Below are positions 33,710-45,779 of a stretch of 64,000 bases of DNA, piece by piece. The translations under genes were made by a program, and so were the position numbers. The DNA comes from Capsaspora owczarzaki ATCC 30864 (Eukaryota > Opisthokonta > Filasterea): assembly GCF_000151315.2 (NCBI RefSeq), contig NW_011887294.1, positions 1,402,601-1,466,600 on the forward strand, given 5' to 3'. The notes beneath the pieces are model-generated. The model saw only the letters and a program-made list of their open reading frames with translations, ran no database searches and was not told the DNA's origin. The stretch's first letter is position 1. The number at the start of each line of letters is the position of its first letter.

Positions 33710-34515
33710 ATGGCGGACGTTGCAGCTGCACCCGGACACGCCGAGGCCGTCTCCACCAAGGTCGACGTCCCGCTCGATCTGATCAAGCTGTCGTTGGACG
33801 AGCGCATCCTCGTCAAGATGCGCGGCGACCGCGAGCTCCGAGGACGCCTTCATGTGAGTGTGCAGCACGAAAGCCAAACGCGCGAACAGCGTTCGTCTGC
33901 TTTGGGGAGGGAGAGAGAGAGAGAGAGCCATCGCACCACTGCACTTGGCATTGTCACGACGAAGGGGCTCTCTCATTCGATTAGTGGAGGGTGGCCGGTG
34001 GCGGAGGAGGAAGAGGAGCGGAGGGAGGAGCACACTCCTAGTCTCGCGCAATGGTCGCTCCAGCCAACAACGACTGCACTCACTCGTTGCTCCTGCTGTT
34101 GCTTGTGATGCGCCACTTTGTATACAGGCTTATGACCAGCATCTTAACATGATCCTCAGCGATGTCGAAGAGACCGTCACAACCGTCGAAATTGACGAGG
34201 AAACGTTCGAGGAAATGGTCAAGGTACAGCTCTCCTATACTCACAAGCTTTTCCTTACGATTTAGATAACCGTGGTGAATGCGCGATTTTGTTGGCATTT
34301 TATCGAAGCAACCCTTTGTTGTTGTTGTTGTTGCTTGTGTCGGATTGTTCTCTGATCAACCGTGAATGTCAACTCACCGTCCGTGCTTTGCTTCGTTTGC
34401 GTTTTGTTAAACCGCTCTGTTGCTCACCCTGCAGACAACCAAGCGAGAGGTCCCCATGCTGTTTGTCCGAGGAGATGGTGTTATTCTGGTTTCGCCTCCT
34501 TTGCGAGCACAATAA
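33710..34515 (+). CDS. LSM3: U6 snRNA-associated Sm-like protein LSm3
   Basis: Three phase-0 exons: 33710-33853, 34128-34223 and 34435-34515, 106 residues (human LSM3 is 102). Sm1 motif: [20 protein letters not shown], then [20 protein letters not shown]. Sm2 motif: [16 protein letters not shown]. These are near-identical to LSM3 elsewhere. It is part of the nuclear LSm2-8 ring on the U6 3' end and of the cytoplasmic LSm1-7 ring in mRNA decay. The N-terminal extension is short and Ala/Val-rich. WDR74 follows 160 bp downstream on the same strand. Confidence 0.97.
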
Positions 34516-34674
34516 CTGATCTGAATGGAAAACGATGCTTTGGATGTTTTTTTTTTTTTTTTGCTTTTTGTATTGTGTTTGCTGATGCATTGTTCGCCAC
34601 AGCATTAAAAACAACAAACCCATACTGAATATTTTTCAACGTACCACTCTTTCATTTTCACCTACGCAGCAACA

Positions 34675-37600
34675 ATGCGCATCTGGGTTGGCGACGAAAC
34701 GGGCCTTCTCAAAGGTAACAAAGCCAAAACGTTTCAATGGCCCACTCGCGCACCACTCATCCGCGATCACCTTCGAATTTGCAATAGGACTCAATATTGA
34801 ACGATCTGTCGTCAACCGCTATCTGGAGCGCGATCGCCAGCGCGGGATTACACACATGTCGTTCGCTGGCGTCGACGGCACTGAGCGCGAGGACGAGGTT
34901 TGTGTGGCCTTTTTGCATCTGCCCGTGCTGTCCTGTCCTGTCCTGTCGGGGGAAGGGGCAAGGGCGTTGTGTTTGAACAAGGATTTGTATGAGAGGGGGC
35001 CCCTCTGAGTGGCTCGTGTGCGAAATCCTGACAGAGTGAGAGGAGAGTGGACTGAGTGAGACACATGGACTGCATGTGGAGCTCTCCATCATCATCATCA
35101 CCATCAAGCATCAAGCATCCATCGTCACCTCCATCCAGACTAGATTGAATCCAGCGTGCTTGCTCTTGTTGCAGGATGCAAGAGTCCGGTGGTTGCTGCC
35201 GGGGTTGCAAGCACGGTCAAAAGCCCGTTGGATTCAAAGCAACGAAAACCAACCTCCTTCCCTGGCCTTATTGTCATCAGATTGCCGTTGGCCTCGCGAA
35301 TGGAACCGTGGGCATCCTCAGCCAACTCCAAGCCGCAGAGACGCCCATCTTGCGCGAGTTTCTGCCGGTGCCCGCACCCGTCATGGACGGCATCGAGCCA
35401 TCGCCGGCAAACAAGGACGAGCCTGCTGGTGCCTACACCGCTCCCGGCACGCGTGCACCTCGCCCGCGCCACTACGTGAATTCTGCATTCTCTGAAAGCA
35501 CCGCGTTGGCCGGTGTCGAGGTGTTTAACAGGTACGCCAAAACGTTTTTTGACAGAGGCGCGAACTCTCAGTCTCACCAACGCCACCACCACACTCTCAC
35601 CCCTGATTGTCGTACTGTTGTGACGATAATGATGATGATTGTGATGCAGATCTCTCATTACTTGCACCAAGGAGGGATGGGCAGCATTCCGAAAGCTCGA
35701 CGGAGAGACCACCGATGCGCCAGTGTTGCATTTCAAAGCCGCACCCCATTGCGAAAAGATGCGCCTTGCACCGGCCTCAGAAGGCCGATTTATCGCCACT
35801 GGTGGCAACGAGTCAGATCTTCGAGTTTGGGACGTGACAAACACCGCGGCGCCTGTATTCCAAGCAAAGAACGTAAGACCTCGGGGAGTTTGGTTTTTAA
35901 GAGTTTTCTTGTGTGTTTGAGAGCGACTCGAAAGAATGCGCTCACTTGTGTGTGATTTGTGCTTTTGTGCGGGTACGTTCGATTTCCAGCTTCCGCATGA
36001 TAACACAGAGTTGCGCGTGCCGGTCTGGATCACAGACCTCAACTTTATTCCCAACACGAGTGCGCAGCAGGTTGTCGTGGGCACTGCTTACAAAGAGGTA
36101 AAAGGAGCAAAAGAGGGGGAGAAGCACACACAAACGAACGCCTGTTGATAGGTACTGATGGCTGGCTGTGTTTGATCAATCCCTCGTGTCAGATTCGCCT
36201 TTATGATGCGCGTGTCAAGAGGCGACCAACCCTGATGATTACAGTTGGCGAGTATGGAGTAAACAGCCTGACTTGCAGCAACGATGGCCGGTACGCAATC
36301 TTCCTGCTTGTCTAAATTTGTTTCTTGGTGTTGTGATTGTTGTTGTTGTTGAGGGCTTTGCCGTGTTGCATCGCAACCTTGGATGTCTGTTTTTGGGATG
36401 TGTGAAGGGGAGCGACGGAGGCTTGTCCAGATGCGGTGCGAGATCTAAGTCTTGTTTTGGGCTGGTCTTGCGTTATTTTTTTTTTTTTTTTGGACAGATC
36501 TGTTTTTGTTGGCGACAAGGCCGGGCACATTTCCGCCTGGGATCTGCGCAATGGTGAGCTTGTCCATCTTTGGCTTGTGCGATCTTGGTTCAAACGGAAG
36601 GAGATGGCGCGTGGCGACCATCGAAAAGGCTTGGTTGATGTCTCACGCTGCTTGCGCCTTTCTTGGCAATTTTCGTCTCCTTGTCGCCAACACCCCCGCA
36701 GGAAACGCGATGGGTCGTTACAAAGGCTGTGCCGGTGCAATCCGCGGAATGCAGCAGCATGCCACGCTGCCTTTGTTGGCCGTTGCCAGCGTTGACCGGT
36801 TTGTTCGAGTGTACGACGTTTCCACTCGCGTTCTGGCTCACAAGGTATGGTCAAAAAAGCACACAAACCCAAAAACCCAAAAAACACAATACCCAATTCT
36901 CGCGCCCAGGCGTGTTCCGGGACAAGGCTTGGTCCGCACTGTTTTAACTGTTTTAGGCTTTCGTGGTTGAGATCTACGGGAGTGGCGATTAGCAGCGTTC
37001 GATCATTTGGGTTTTTCTGTTCCCTTTTGGGATCATGTTCGCTGCCCACAAGCTTATTTTGGGCATGTTTGCGAACGGCGCGCGCGCTCCCTGTGGAAAA
37101 AAAAGAAAAAAAGGCAGCGTAAAAGGGCGTGGTTTGAGTAGATCTCCAGATCCCGATTGCCTGCACGCTCACCGTTGCCCCCATTTTAACCACCTGTTGC
37201 CCCCATTTTAACCACCCGTTGCTAACTGTTGCTTGTGGTTCTTTTTTTGCTTTTTGCTTGTTTGGATTGGCAGTTTTATGTCAAGCAGCAACTCTCGGCG
37301 CTGCTCTTCTCGTCGGAGGGCCGCATCAAGGTGAACAAGCCCAACGCGGACAGCGACAGCGATGAACGCAGCGATAACGAGGACGATGTCGAGGATGACG
37401 ATGAGGATGCGCAAATTCGCGCAAACGGTACGTACAAAAGCGTACACAACGTGAGCGAGCATGCGCTTGCGCTCGCTCTTGCGATTATTTTCGGATTTGG
37501 GGTTGTTTTTTTTTTTTTTGTAACTCACATCGTCACCTCACCATCGCATTCGTGTGCCCCTTTTTTGACATGCCCTTCCCCTTCTTCTTTTTGTAACTTG

Positions 37601-38020
37601 AAACGGAGCGTAGGCGCAGAGCTGGATGATTTTGGTGCCAAGGCGCGCCAGCAACGCGAACAGGCAAAGAAGGGCGCAGCCAAGGGTGCTGCCGCGACCC
37701 CCGCCGCCAAGGCCGCCGCGGCTGCCAAGGAGGACGAGGAGCAGGAGGAAGACATCTGGAAGCAGCTGCGAAGCACCAAGGAGCAAGCAGGCAAGAGCAA
37801 GAGCGAAAAGGCGGCCAAACCGCAAACCGCAACGACGGCTGCGGTTCGCGGCCCGAAGCGGACGGCCGCTGCGCGCAAGACGGCCGAATCCGACGCCGAG
37901 TCTGATGCTGACAATGCCGATAGCGCCCACGAGGAGGCTGCAGGTGGTGCGGCGGTCGTGGATGTGAAGGGGAATGCGGGGGCGCGCAAGCAGCCCAAAA
38001 AGGCGCGGATGTCCAAATAA
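34675..38020 (+). CDS. WDR74: WD40 ribosome-biogenesis factor WDR74/Nsa1
   Basis: Ten exons: 34675-34714, 34788-34897, 35281-35531, 35650-35872, 35990-36097, 36193-36290, 36498-36553, 36702-36844, 37274-37427 and 37614-38020, about 529 residues; all phases agree. Start MRIWVGDETGLLKGLNIE equals the WDR74 start. Other blocks: IAVGLANGTVGIL, EGRFIATGGNESDLRVWDV, LRVPVWITDLNFIP, IRLYDARVKRRPTL, VGDKAGHISAWDLRNG, MQQHATLPLLAVASVDRFVR, KQQLSALLFS. The C-terminus is an acidic stretch then a Lys/Ala-rich tail ending KKARMSK. It joins pre-60S particles in the nucleolus with Rix7/NVL2 and Mtr4. The true exon 3 acceptor is at 35280, judged from the conserved reading; an upstream AG gives a non-homologous frame. 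Confidence 0.93.
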
Positions 38021-38021
38021 A
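38016..38021 (+). promoter_or_regulatory. AATAAA poly(A) signal overlapping the WDR74 stop codon
   Basis: The TAA stop (38018-38020) lies inside an AATAAA hexamer, the second such case in the window. Confidence 0.4.
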
Positions 38022-38896
38022 GTGTTCGGACCCTGATCGTTGCCCAAAAAAGGCCAGATCTCGCCCGTTTTGGTGATTTCCAGGCTGACCGCTCGCCATG
38101 CACTTGCGTTGCCCGGGCGATCCTGCCCCTCCCAGACGGTGGCGGTGAGGTAGAAATAACGTGTAGAATGGAGGGGAGGGTGGGGCGCGGAGTGGCGCGG
38201 CGTGGAGCGCCAGCGCTGCGATTTGGGTGACCAAACGCGGAAATGTGTGACCCGATGAGGCAGTTCCTAAAGCGGCGACTCCCGGCCTTCAAACAGCCGC
38301 ATCCACCCGAACTGGACACATCCCGGTGCTGGCGCCGATGTAATCGACAATTCAAGACACACCGAACGGTGCTGGTCCGGGCGCGGGAGCTCGAGCGCAC
38401 GCAAAGTTGCTTTTTACGGAACTGACAAGGCCAAAATCTCAACGGTAGCTTCAATTAGTTGTCACCTCCGGAGCACGCCAGATGACATCCCAGCTCCGTG
38501 TGCATATGCTACACTGAAAAGTCGGCAATAATTTTGCGAGTCGATCGGTATGCGGCATGTCGTGCAGAGTCGGCGCGATCGTCTTGAAACTGCGCGTTTG
38601 AGTTGAATTGACGGAGTGGGATTTAAAGCTCGAGCTCGGTTTCGTTGGTTTCAGTTCACTCTCCATTTTTTTCCGGCTTTGCTTTTCGGCGCTCTTCTTT
38701 CGCTTCTGCTTCTGCTTCTTCCCCCCGCTTGCAATCTCTGAAATTTTTATATTGACTCTTTGTGATCCTTGGTGCTTGCCATCTCAAACATCCGGCTCTC
38801 AAGCGCGCAGCAACACTGTTTCGTTCCCCGACTCTCCTGGTTTTTTTTTTTTTTTTTCCGCCAACGAAAAACTTCGTCATTTCGGTCAAAGACAGA
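38021..38896. other. Intergenic region
   Basis: Lies between WDR74 and the KLF-like gene on the same strand. GC-rich to about 38420, then a T-rich promoter-like part with a poly-T run at 38839-38855 just before the next ATG. Antisense open frames here are shadows or low-complexity. Nothing conserved was recognised. Confidence 0.45.
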
Positions 38897-40301
38897 ATGA
38901 ACACCCCATCCTCCACGGGCATGCTTCTTCAAGCACTGCTGGGACAATCGTACCCAGTCACAGCATCGCGCACCGCATCGCTCGGCTCCATTGTCGGCAT
39001 GGATGTCAGCGTCGATTCGTTGCTGAATGAATGCGAAATCCGAAACCAACAGCTCGAGCAGCAACAGCAACAGCAACAGCAGCCTTTTATCGCGTTGCAC
39101 GCAAGCAGCCCAGCAGCGTCTAGTGTTTCGATGTCGTCTTCGGAAGCATCTGTTGAGCAGCAACAGTATCAGCGACACCAGATGCTCATCCAACAACAAA
39201 TTCTGCAGTTGCAAGAGGTCACGCAGCAGCAACTGTATCCGCAGCAGTACCTGCAACACGCCTCGCTGCCTCAACAACAGCAACAGCAACAGCAACGGTC
39301 GTACCAGCAGCAAAGCGTTCTGTTGAACGCTTCGACTGCCGCTCAACAACAGCAGCAGCAACACCAACTTTCGCAGCAGCAAGATTCGCAGCAGCTGGCC
39401 ATGTTGGAGCTCTCCCTCCGACAAGACACCGACGAAGACAGCTTCAGCACTGTCTCGAGCGACTACTCGTCACACTACGGCTCGAGCGACACGGATCACG
39501 ACGAGCACGAGCATTGCGACCATCAACATGCACAGCAACAACAACAACAACAACAGCAACAGCTGGCACCTGCCATCAGTAGTGTTCTGCCTTTCGCTGC
39601 TCCGGATCAGCACTTCTTCGGCTTTGACTTTTCGCAGCACCACCACCAACCACAACAGCAACTACAGCAGTTCCAGCTGCTGCAGCAGCAGCGACCGCAG
39701 CCGCTCCAGCCTCAGGCCATGCTGAGCGTTCCGGAAGCAGGGATGTGGCTGGGCGTTGGCCAAACCCCTGCTGTTGCGGCTGATGCCCTCACAAGCCCTC
39801 GCAGCCCCCGCAGCCCCCGTAGCCCCCGAAGCCCTGTCAACGACGCCTCGCAGTCAGCCCTGCTCACTGCTCTTGGCTTCAAGCACCGCCCCAAGACTGT
39901 GCTGCTGGACGAGGAGAAGCTGTTCGTCTGCCCGTTCGACGGGTGCGGCAAACGCTACGGCAAGAACTCGCATCTCAAGGCTCACCTCCGTCTGCATACT
40001 GGCGAGAAGCCCTTCTCGTGCAAGTGGCCCGGCTGCGAGCAGACATTTCATGCGCTCCGACGAGCTCACGCGTCACAAGCAGAAGCACTCGGGCGCCAAG
40101 CCTCACGCTTGCCAGCTGTGCTCGCGCTGCTTCTCGCGCTCAGACCACCTGATTGCTCACATTCGCCGCCACATGAAGGAGCCTTCCAAGAAGACGCGCG
40201 GCCCCAAGACTGCTGCCATGCACGCCGCCGCTGCTGCCCTTGTTGCCAGCCACAGCTTCGACCATGCCAACGCGCAAGCCGCCATGATTCCGCGCCCGTA
40301 A
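38897..40301 (+). CDS. KLF/Sp-like three-finger C2H2 factor with an apparent +1 frameshift
   Basis: The frame from [20 protein letters not shown] continues through many poly-Gln tracts to finger 1 ([20 protein letters not shown]) and the start of finger 2 ([10 protein letters not shown]). At 40046-40052 the conserved reading moves by one base: ACATTTCATGCGC must be read as F then M-R-S-D-E-L to continue finger 2 ([12 protein letters not shown]) and finger 3 ([20 protein letters not shown]), ending at 40301. The three fingers together match the Kruppel-like factor family closely, where such proteins bind CACCC/GC boxes. Either one base is extra in this sequence (TTT run) or the gene is truly shifted. 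Without correction the frame ends at 40390 with an unrelated tail. A single exon is assumed. Confidence 0.82.
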
Positions 40302-40671
40302 CCCGTGGCCTACAGCATGGCTCGTGTGACTGTGTCTTGGTCTCATTTTTAATCCCCCCACCACCACCACCACCCTCACCAATCCATTGAGTGTGTGATT
40401 ATCAGTTTTAATCCTCCCCCCCCCCTCATTTGAGGCTTTGTACATTGTTTGTGGGACGGTTTGATACCTCCCGATTGTACTGTTCTGTAATACACATGAT
40501 ACAGTATTTGTCTGAATCTTGTTTCAACCTTCTGCAGAACACAAGACATTCGTCTGAAGCGTTTTCAACCCCTTTTTTTTGCTTTGCGAGTCAGTGAGTG
40601 ATTGATGGGCTTGGGAAAAACGGAACAGCATTACGTTATATCGTTGGAAAACAATCTCTCTGACAAACATT
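40302..40671. other. Convergent 3' intergenic region
   Basis: Holds the 3' UTRs of the KLF-like gene (+) and frataxin (-). CACCACCAC and C-rich runs occur at 40358-40430. No gene was seen. Confidence 0.45.
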
Positions 40672-41640
40672 CTATCGCAACGAGACGCGCAATCCAATCC
40701 GGGATGCAAACTCGGTCTCTAGCAATTCAAGCAGATTCAGCTTTGGGTTTTGCGTTGAAATCCAAGCCTGTTGTGTGCTTGACCAGTCAAAGCGATGAGG
40801 CCCGCTGGAGAGAGTTTGGAGCGTTGTGACAAGTGAGCTGAATCATCCGATTTTGGTCTCAAGCGGAACTCGACACTCCCCAAACTCACCTGGCGGGTGA
40901 CGAGAGCCACATTTGCTGATTTGGTGCTTGCTTGTTGAGCACATAGGTTCCTTTAGATCCGAACGCCATCGTCATCACACCACTCTGACAAGATCAACCA
41001 AACGAAATAACAACGGGTGAGAGACATACGCATACCCATCTCATCCAGCGGCGCCCAGCCCGCAGCCCAATCATCCAAAACTCCTGAGAGAAGCACAAAG
41101 GAGTTGGCTGCTCCTCAGTTTGCCACTTGAAACGTTGACTGTCAACAGTACCTGTTCGATAATATCATAGTCGAGAACTTCATCGCCAGCATTGTCAATG
41201 GTCTCCTCCAGGCTTGCTCGCACGTCGTGAAGGGTGCTGTCTGCCAGACGATGGTACTCGTGCGCCGTGAGCGCTGAAGCGGCGGACTCGTCGCCACGCG
41301 TCGACTTGGGCGCCATGAACGTCGAGGCCGTGCCTTCGCCGCTGGATGGCGCAGTCTTGGACGTCGACGGCGCGGCCTCGGCAGCATTGAGGCGGGACGA
41401 CGAGGAAGGAGCAGCTGGATGCTGTGCCGCCTTCGAGACGGCAGCCAATGAAATGGACCGGCGATGACCAGCAACAGCAGCAGCAGCAGAAGAAGAAGGA
41501 AGCCCAAACCCAGCAGACCGCGCATCCGTGCTCAATGGCGCATGGCTGGCAAGAGCTTGGCGGAGTGATGCTTGGGATCTTGGAGCAGCGGCTACGGCTA
41601 GTCGCAGGCGCACCAGGGCAGAGAATGATGACCGCAGCAT
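40672..41640 (-). CDS. FXN: Frataxin, mitochondrial
   Basis: Three exons: 41152-41640, 40890-40984 and 40672-40804, 238 residues; phases 0 and 2 agree. The chosen start ([20 protein letters not shown]) gives an Arg-rich mitochondrial presequence; an upstream in-frame ATG exists but adds non-homologous sequence. The frataxin fold runs from about residue 128: [20 protein letters not shown], acidic [48 protein letters not shown]. The acidic ridge binds iron and the ISC scaffold in Fe-S assembly. The linker between presequence and fold is unusually long and Ser/Ala-rich. It is divergent from the first LRR gene 160 bp away. Confidence 0.93.
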
Positions 41641-41800
41641 TGGAGGAAAAGCTGTTGACAAATAGACTGGATGGATCAGATTAGAACAAAACAACCAGTG
41701 GATGATGCGCATCATGATGTGAAGCGAACTCGCTGTGAATCGAGGGTCACTGTGCGCCAAAATCGTTTGACGTAGATCAGTCTGCAATTCCTAACAGAGG

Positions 41801-43533
41801 ATGAATGCGAAAGAGCGCGAATTGTATCGCGACGTCCAGAATGCGACCGAGTGGCTCTTGTAAGAGAAAGCAGAGTGTATTGTAACAGTGTGGTTGGCAG
41901 CGCATGCACTGACGAAAGGGGGGATAGAATGGGCATGAAGCAGATTGGCGATGCCGGAGCAGAGGTGATTGCTGAGGCACTCAAGGAGGTGAACACGTCG
42001 CTGACTGGGCTCAGGTCTGGCATGTTTCACTTTCACTGATGCATGCAAGTGGGTGATTCAGAAGAGTGCTCACTGACGCAGGGGACGGGCAGTTTGTACC
42101 AGAATCAGATTGGCGATGCTGGAGCACGAGCGATTGCAGAAGCACTCAGGGTGAGCACGACGGTGACGAAGGTCTTGTAAGTCATCTAAGTTTGACTGAT
42201 GTAAGCAGCTGGGTGATTCTCATCATAGCTCACTGCTGAAGCGGGGATGGGCAGTTTGTACCAGAATCAGATTGGCGATGTCGGGGCGCAGGCACTAGCT
42301 GACGCACTCAAAGTGAGCTCGACGGTGAAGGAGCTCCTGTAAGGCATTTCATTTATTTAAAAGACGAGGGTGATCCAGCGTGGAGCATTCGGTGTGCTCA
42401 ATGATGTGGGAGGAGGACGGACAGTCTGGGTGGAAATCAGATTGGCAATGCGGGAGCACGGGCGATTGCTGAGGCCCTCAAAGTAAATAGGACGCTGGTT
42501 GTGCTCCAGTAAGGCATCAAATCGAATGTGACTGATGCATGCGAGTGGTTGATTTCAGCCGATGGCACTAACAGTGCTCCCTAACGGAGGGATTGGACAG
42601 TCTGACTCAGAATCAGATTGGTAACGATGGAGTTCAGGCGATTGCTGAGGCACTTCAAATGAACACGACGCTGACTTATCTCAAGTAAGTTGCTGTGTGG
42701 TGCATTGCTCGTCTTGGAGGTTTGAGCCAACTAGACCCAGCTACGTGATCAGCCTGCTCATTTTGTTGCGTTTCGCGATAGTCTCCAGTCGAATTGCATT
42801 GGCAGTGTTGGTGTTCAAGCTATTGAGGAGGCACGCAAAGTCAACTGCACGAGTGAGGTTCAGTAAGTTGTTTTGGCCAATGTGAGCCATTTCCACTCAT
42901 GCAATGCTCCTCCACCCCCACTTCCCAACACTGAATGAAGCGGCCCTTGTCCACTGCTTGTTTCTCGCGCTGTACAGCCTCGACAACCAGATCAACCCAC
43001 TTGCATTTTCCACTTTTCCACAATGCGCAACTGCTGAGGACACTCAGACCGTGTTCAACCTGCTGATGAGCGGACAGGAGCTGGAAAATGAGTTTGCATC
43101 TCTACCGACATTACCAGCTGAGATTGCCGAGCGCATCATGGACGAGGCGTATTACTGGCAAGGTGTGCAGTTCACGAAGCGAGATCTGTTTTCAAGCAAT
43201 CACCCCGACCATTTTCTGAAAGCCACCGTGCCTCGGAGCATCAATGGAAGTTCGATTCGCGTGAAAGCAATTCAAGTGCTACGTGACAGCGCCGACGCCA
43301 CAAATGGCGACCTCTTCCATGTGATTGTCCGGGATGAGCAGGGTGCTGCTCGATACGAATGCTCTGCGAAACCGACGTTCGTTGATTCAACCATTGAGCT
43401 TGCGACAATCTGGCCAGCGAGTCATCTCATCATTCGACAAATGCGCGAAGGCTGGGAGGTTCAAGTTCGGCCCAGCGAGTTTCCCTATGATGTGTTGTAT
43501 GAGTCTCTTTATATTGGATATACAGAATGTTGA
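41801..43533 (+). CDS. LRR protein A: one LRR per exon plus a shared C-terminal domain
   Basis: Eight exons: 41801-41859, 41928-42014, 42093-42176, 42255-42338, 42425-42508, 42601-42684, 42782-42862 and 42978-43533, about 372 residues. Every internal junction is phase 2. Exon 1 is MNAKERELYRDVQNATEWL. Exons 2-7 each encode one 27-29-residue RI/NLRC-type repeat, for example LYQNQIGDAGARAIAEALRV. The last exon encodes a domain also found at 11967-12500 and in the next gene: FSTFPQCATAEDTQTVF, LPAEIAERIMDEAYYWQGVQ, IRVKAIQVLRDS, IVRDEQGAARYEC, MREGWEVQVRP, YESLYIGYTEC. No signal peptide, membrane segment or NTPase domain is present, so the product is probably cytosolic. The function of the C-terminal domain is unknown to me. 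Confidence 0.82.
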
Positions 43534-43730
43534 AATTTATGGGATGAGTCACTTTTCGTAGCAACATGGAAAATTTGTCACAGGGTCGTGCAAGAAGAAG
43601 TTTTACTGCATTTCAAAGTGAAAGACACCGTGCTCAGTGACTGTGGATTTGAATATTGAGCACGCATTGGAAAGAACCAAGACAAAAATGTCTTGAGCGA
43701 AGGGAAGTCAGAACAGTCGTTCTTGTCACA

Positions 43731-45779
43731 ATGTTGGCATATCAGTGTATGACTGACAGACAGCGCGAGGTGTATGACAAAGTCATGAATGCGAGTGGAT
43801 ATACCTTGTAAGAGAAAGCCGGGTTTCTTGGAAAGTGTCACAACGCAAGTGCTGACGAACTGGAGGAACAGGATGAGGGAGTATCGGCTTGGCGATGCCG
43901 GAGCGCAGGCGATTGCTGAGGCGCTCAAAGTGAACACGGGGGTGACTACGCTCGTGTAAGGCATCTCACTTTGACTGATGTATACAAGTGGGTATTCCAG
44001 CCGAGGACATTTCGAGGGCTCACTGATGAAAGGGATAGACTTGGTGAGAATCAGATTGGCGATGCTGGAGCTCAAGCTATTGGTGAGGCACTCAAAGTGA
44101 ACAGGACGCTGACCGAGCTCCTGTAAGTCAGAGTGACTGATGCATGTCAGTGAGTGATTTCAGTAAAGGGACAGTAAGAGTGACTCACTGATGGGGGAGA
44201 TGTGGACAGGCTGAGTGAAAATCAGATTGGGGATGCTGGAGCGCAGGCAGTTGCTGACGCACTCAAAGTGAACACGTCGCTGACCGAGCTCAGGTATGGC
44301 GTTGTACTTTCACTGATGCATGCAAGTGGGTGATTTTCAGCATAGCTCATTGACGGAGGGGGGGGGAGACGAGCAGTTTGGACCAGAATCACATTAGCGA
44401 TGCTGGAGCACAAGCGATTGCTGAAGCACTCATCGTGAGCACGACGCTGAATTCGCTCTTGTAAGTGGACTGATACCTGTGAGTGGGTGGCTTCATCAGA
44501 GGGCAGTTTAGCGTGCTCATTCATGGAGGAGATTGGACAGTCTGCGTCAGAATCAGATTGGGAATGCAGGAGCACAGGCGATTGCTGAAGCACTCACAAA
44601 AAATACGACGTTGACTGAGCTCCAGTAAGGCATCTCGCTTGAACTGATGTGTATGAGTGAATGATTCAAGATTGAACTCAGTGCTCACTGATAGAGGTGG
44701 TGGACAGTCTGAGCACGAATCAGATTGGCGATGCTGGTGCGCAGGCAATTGCTGAGGCACTCAAAATGAACGCGATGGTGACTGAGATCGGGTAAAGCAT
44801 CTCACTTTTGACTGATGCCTGTGAGTGGGTGATCTAGCAGTGGTTGTGTAGTGCTCACTGAGTGAGGGATGGACAGTCTGCGTGAAAATCACATTGGCAA
44901 TGCTGGAGCGCAAGCGATTGCTGACGCACTCAAAGTGAACACGACGCTAAGATATTTAAAGTACGTTGACGTTGATGTGCGCTCTGCTTGTTTTGGGCAT
45001 TGAGTTCTGGATCGACAGGCCTGGCACTGCTGTCATCCTGCTCACCCGTCGAGCGACAGTCTATCCCAGAATTGCATTGGCAGTGTTGGTGTTCGAGCGA
45101 TTGACAAGGCCCACAAAGGCAACAACACGCATGCCATTCGGTACGTTGTCCTTGCCGATGATAGTCATTTATGCCCTGCTGACTGGTCATTCATCTTGCT
45201 TGTTCGTTGCTCAGCATTGACGGCCAGATTAGCCCTCTCGTCTTTTCCACACTTCCACGATTCGCAACTGCTGAAGAAATTCAGACCGTTTTTTGCTTGC
45301 TAACGAGCGGACTGGAGTTGGAGGATCAATTAGCATCTCTACCGGCACTCCCGGACGAGCTGGCCGAGCGCATTGTGGACGAAGCGTGTTACTGGCAAGG
45401 CGTGCAACATACCAAACGAGAGTGGTTTGCGGACGATACCCCCGATTCTATTCTCAAAGTCACAGTGCCTCGAACCATCGACGGAAATTCGATCCGTGTG
45501 AAAGCAATTCAAGTGCTTCGTGACTGGAACAAACAGCCCCGCACCACCGGTGACATTGTTTTTGATTGGATTGTCCGAGATGAGCAAGGGGCTGTTCAAT
45601 ACGAATGTGCTTCCTCGCCAACGCTCGTCGATTCGACCGTTGCGCTTGTGACACTCCAGCCACCGGGCCATCCCATCATCCGACGAATGCGCGAGGGTTG
45701 GCAAGTTCAAGTCCGACGCAGCAAGTCTGTCCAAGATATGCGATTCGAGTTGCTATATGTCGGATATACATGTATCTAG
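43731..45779 (+). CDS. LRR protein B: tandem paralogue with eight single-LRR exons
   Basis: Ten exons: 43731-43807, 43872-43955, 44039-44122, 44210-44293, 44377-44460, 44541-44624, 44708-44791, 44877-44960, 45060-45140 and 45215-45779, about 436 residues. Seven consecutive LRR exons are exactly 84 nt and the eighth is 81 nt, all phase 2 to phase 2. Repeats read like LSENQIGDAGAQAVADALKV. Exon 1 is MLAYQCMTDRQREVYDKV. The last exon carries the family C-terminal domain (PRFATAEEIQTVF, LPDELAERIVDEACYWQGVQ, IRVKAIQVLRDWNK, MREGWQVQVRR, FELLYVGYTCI). It starts 197 bp after LRR gene A ends and is clearly its tandem duplicate, with more repeats. Intron sequences share GTGAGTGGGTGATT-like blocks, showing duplication of exon plus intron units. 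Confidence 0.83.

Noticed and set aside
35165-35280. Earlier acceptor for WDR74 exon 3 after GTTGCAG at 35175
   Set aside because: It gives a frame without homology; the acceptor at 35280 restores DEIAVGLANGTVGIL, the conserved WDR74 sequence.
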